Source: Elgaria multicarinata webbii
Taxonomy: Eukaryota; Chordata; Lepidosauria; Squamata; Anguidae
Direction: 5' to 3'
DNA length: 64,000 nucleotides
Assembly (NCBI RefSeq): GCF_023053635.1
Contig: NC_086172.1
Location: 120,503,681 to 120,567,680 of the forward strand
Shown: positions 61,278 to 64,000 of the stretch, piece by piece
How positions within the stretch are numbered: position 1 is the stretch's first letter
Layout of the letters: each line of letters begins with the position of its first letter
The notes under the pieces: generated by a model
What the model saw: the letters and a program-made list of their open reading frames with translations, nothing else
Told to the model about the DNA's origin: nothing
Database searches by the model: none
Translations under genes and position numbers: made by a program

Positions 61278-62704
61278 CTGTGAAAACAAGAGCTGGTAAG
61301 AGAAGTGGGTAGAAATGGCAGGACAGGAAGGCAGCATCACAGAAGATGTGCGTCTCTCAAAGAATAAAAATGGAAACTATGGCACAAACACCCCTGGGAG
61401 GTTTATACATATGTTCAGAGGGTATGTATAAATGTAATGTATGCACTAGCCTATATTCTCTGTAAAGTGATATATACCATATCCTAGAATCACTGTCTCT
61501 AAGGTCCAAATGACTTCCTTAAGGACACCAATTTGAACTGACGGGATCCCAAGGTGTTTACACTCTCTCTGCCCCTCGTTCATCAACAGTCACTACGCAT
61601 TTGCTAGTGAGTTTTGGACCACTACTTGTCTTAGATATCTAAGCTAAACAGTAGTGTATTATCTTGAAGCCAACCAAGAGTATTTCGTTATCCAAGAGCT
61701 TCCCCCGCCCCCCGCTCTAGCTTTCAGCTTACTCCAGCTCTATACTAACTCAAATCAGAGGCTGAAATTGAGAGGAGGGATGTTTCTCTCTTGATAAGTG
61801 GGCTCTCAAAAAGAAGCCTAGATGGTGCAGCTACTATTGAAAGTAAAATCATTCTATGTCCTGCTTAGGGTGACCATATGGAAAGGAGGACAGGGCATGC
61901 AGCACCTGGTGAAACTCCCTCTCCATTGCAACAGCTAAAGCTCTTGATTAGATTCAAAAGAGGACAGGGCTCCTGCAGCTTTAACTGTTGTGATGAAGAG
62001 GGAATTTCACCAGGTGCTGCATGCAAACAAATGACACCTGCTAAATTCCCTTTTCTATACAACTGTTAAAGATACAGGAGCCCTGACCTCCTTTCCACAT
62101 GGTCACCCTAGTCCTGCTGCAGTGGGACTTTGTTGTGGGCTACCATGACTCTGCTGGATAACTTGGAAGAGAGTTTAACAGCCAGTTGCCTTGATATTGA
62201 CAAGCCCTACGCCAAGGGAATGGGAATGAATACGCACCATCCACCAAGCCGAAGTGGTGCTGCTGGAACTCCAAGGGGGCCGTGAATTCCTCTGGGACAG
62301 ATGGACTGTTCTTGCTGTAGAAGAGCACAAGATCAGGAATCACTGTGTTTGCTGCCTGAGGCCCTGGTTTTCATATTGACTTTGGATATATAGGAAGAAC
62401 GCCCCATATATAACAAATCTTCCTTTGAAAGAAAACAGGGCACTAGCCCAAATGTGCATTTAAAAAGATACAGGTGATCCCTGAAGATTGGGGGCTGTGG
62501 GGTGGCAGAGAGAGTTTACAGATCCAATGACCCATACTCTTCACCACCTTCATTCCTAGATACATTTATGAGCATGAGTCAGTTCTAAAGAATCCACTAT
62601 GCATGGTCTTTATACAGGACAGTTGCCTGCCACTGTTACCTTTGAGAACTCGGCATTGGCACTATTCTCTCTGTCAGGAGAAGCAAGAGAAGCAGGACTC
62701 CCAT
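61141..62704 (-). CDS. FREY1: FREY1 (C11orf94), small sperm-oocyte fusion regulator; three-exon gene span
   Basis: Joined exons give 279 nt, 92 residues plus stop (human about 98). A leucine-rich hydrophobic N-terminus is followed by SVPEEFTAPLEF, GLVDDYGIKPKHP, a basic stretch, and a C-terminus KRDEPDFEEYYYDDLF. The GLVDDYGI-PKHP and KRD-PD--EYYYD blocks match the human protein from memory. Frey is a testis-specific ER membrane protein needed for assembly of the IZUMO1 complex. Both introns are GT-AG with compatible phases. It lies convergent to MAPK8IP1, as in human. The start is the weak point: only seven Leu follow the Met at 62704, and an open, hydrophobic frame continues upstream without another ATG, so an additional 5' exon is possible. 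Confidence 0.85.
61866..62110. mobile_element. hAT-type MITE in a FREY1 intron, with 8-bp target duplication
   Basis: Terminal inverted repeats of about 31 bp: left tagggtgaccatatggaaag and continuing, right in reverse tagggtgaccatgtggaaag. Flanked by GTCCTGCT at 61858-61865 and 62111-62118. Interior palindromic (ccattgcaacagctaaagct facing agctttaactgttgtgatg). 245 bp, between exons C and B of FREY1. Confidence 0.9.
62238..62314 (-). CDS. FREY1: FREY1 exon B
   Basis: Seventy-seven nt after acceptor ctcttctacag. Encodes KNSPSVPEEFTAPLEFQQHH then FGLVD, with one base of the next Asp codon before donor gtgcgt. SVPE-F-APLE is shared with the human protein. Phases fit exons A and C. Confidence 0.87.
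62640..62704 (-). CDS. FREY1: FREY1 exon A (hydrophobic N-terminus)
   Basis: Read on the minus strand: MGVLLLLLLLTERIVPMPSS then Q and a split codon before donor gtaaca. The upstream frame (codons for WVGLGFVGW) is also hydrophobic and would make a full-length membrane segment, but it meets a TGA before any ATG. An acceptor such as ctgtaag at about 62747 could join it to an unseen upstream exon. Confidence 0.65.
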
Positions 62705-63080
62705 CCAGCCAACAAAGCCAAGACCAACCCAGTGGCTCTTCTTACTCTTACAGTCATTTGTGGAATGTAACAGCAATTCTTCAAGCCTACAGTGCCGTCA
62801 CAAAGGTAAAGAACACAGGCAAAGCTGAATTCTGGGTAATACGCCTGGCCAACAGCGGCCAGTCTAAGAAGGAAAGGCAGGGCGCTGACTCAAATCTTTG
62901 AGCAAAAGCATCAATTTTTACATAAAGTTGGCTATTTTCACAGCTCTGTAGCTGAGCCCCATTTTAGAGAAACAAGATTCATCTCACATGCTATAGTCAT
63001 TGCCTTCTTGAGTCAATTAACTCCTTGATCTTTACAGCTCATCATGTGGACACAGGTGTATGTAGATTCTTATTTCCTCC

Positions 63081-63320
63081 CAGTGTGGTGTAGTGGCTAA
63101 GGTGTTGGACTGGGAGTCGGGAGATCCAGGTTCTAGTCCCCACTCAGCCATGGAAACCCACTGGGTGACTTTTGGCCAGTCACAGACTCTCAGCCCAACC
63201 CACCTCACAGGGTTGTTGCTGTGAGGATAACATGAAGGGGAGGAGGATTATGTATGCTGCCTTGGGTTCCTTGGAGGAAAAAAGGATTTAAATGTAATAA
63301 AATAAATGAATGAAGCCACA
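63081..63320 (+). mobile_element. tRNA-headed SINE, plus strand
   Basis: cagtgtggtgtagtggctaa, ccccactcagccatggaaac, cccacctcacagggttgttg and an aataaaa tail. Confidence 0.9.
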
Positions 63321-64000
63321 TCCTCTTTTGAAAGTCTGCAGTGATTGCCACCTTTTTTTTTCTTTTTTTTTTTAAAGAAGTTTATGTGCCTTTAAGAGCA
63401 CATGAGACTGGTATGGCCAGAAGTTCCACCAGCATCACAACATTTTCAGGCTAGCAGTCTCCTCCAAGAAAGCAGGACTCCACTTCCTTCTGATCCTTGG
63501 GGTCCTTCACTTGGGCCATATCTACACCAAGCAGAATATGATGGTTTGAAAACGGTATATGGCGGGTGTCCTAGGACCCAACAGTTGTCATTGCTGTTAT
63601 AAACTATTTTAAAGCAGTAGCACAGATCCTGCCCTACTCGCACTGAGATGTCCAAGTGTGACAGGTAGTACAATGTTGCCTGGAGATGGCATAAACACTG
63701 CTCCCAAAAAGGTGTCTCAGCTCACCTGGACAAATCTTCATTAGATGCAGGCTAGAACACCATCTCCACTTCCTAGCAGTTTTTCTCCCTATCAGCTACT
63801 CTTTCTTAGCAGAACTGAAATGCTCCGTTATGTACCAGGAAGGTTGTTGGCCTGGAAGAAAGTCATGGTGGTGCCTTGTGGTTCGGTATCCTTAGAATTA
63901 GGACCCACTTTGAATTACCTAAATGTATATGGGTGAGAATAACGCATTTTCTTCTATGCAGTCTGCTCCCTTTTGTTTCCCTGTTCATTTAGGGTTGAGG
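63321..64000. other. Unassigned sequence at the right end
   Basis: A T-run (63351-63373) then sequence with no recognised exon or repeat. In human PEX16 follows FREY1 on the same strand; no PEX16 C-terminal coding sequence was seen here. Confidence 0.5.

Noticed and set aside
62900-64000. PEX16 terminal exons on the minus strand, expected from human gene order
   Set aside because: No match to the PEX16 C-terminus was seen; it is probably beyond the window.

Overview
The window is vertebrate nuclear DNA, most likely from a squamate reptile. It has long introns and abundant fragments of CR1-like and L2-like LINEs. It also has tRNA-headed SINEs, many palindromic MITEs, and CA/GT/CT/ATT microsatellites. 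Assignment to squamates rests on my recognition of the repeat families and was not checked by a database search. The two genes found lie side by side in the same orientation as on human 11p11.2 (MAPK8IP1 followed by C11orf94/FREY1).

Layout. Positions 1-12.8 kb are non-coding and repeat-rich, with one strong REST/NRSF (RE1)-like site at 8757-8773. From 13,021 to 58,449 on the plus strand lies MAPK8IP1, the JNK-interacting scaffold JIP1/IB1. I can build it from 12 coding exons with consensus splice sites and compatible phases: 2,088 nt, 695 codons plus stop. The first exon is the alternative tryptophan-rich N-terminus, not the MAERESG-type one. Exon 3 carries the JNK-binding motif, exon 5 the long acidic linker, exons 6-7 the SH3 domain, exons 8-12 the PTB/PID domain, and exon 12 the kinesin-light-chain-binding tail. 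Introns 1-3 (7.3, 14.7 and 10.0 kb) hold most of the repeats. A polyadenylation signal lies at about 59,632.

From 62,704 down to 61,141 on the minus strand is FREY1 (C11orf94), three exons encoding about 92 residues. It is a small testis membrane protein implicated in building the IZUMO1 sperm fusion complex. Its polyadenylation signal is about 60,672, so the two genes are convergent with roughly 1 kb between their 3' ends. The last 1.3 kb shows only a SINE and unassigned sequence; PEX16, the next human gene, is not visible.

No new molecular system was found. The points most worth a second look are the RE1 site upstream of MAPK8IP1 and a 1.8-kb complex at 27.6-29.4 kb, made of 95%-identical direct repeats enclosing a 130-bp inverted repeat. 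Others are a GC-rich, MITE-like island in the last MAPK8IP1 intron, a CT microsatellite serving as the polypyrimidine tract of the JNK-binding exon, and a hAT-type MITE with an intact 8-bp target duplication inside a FREY1 intron.
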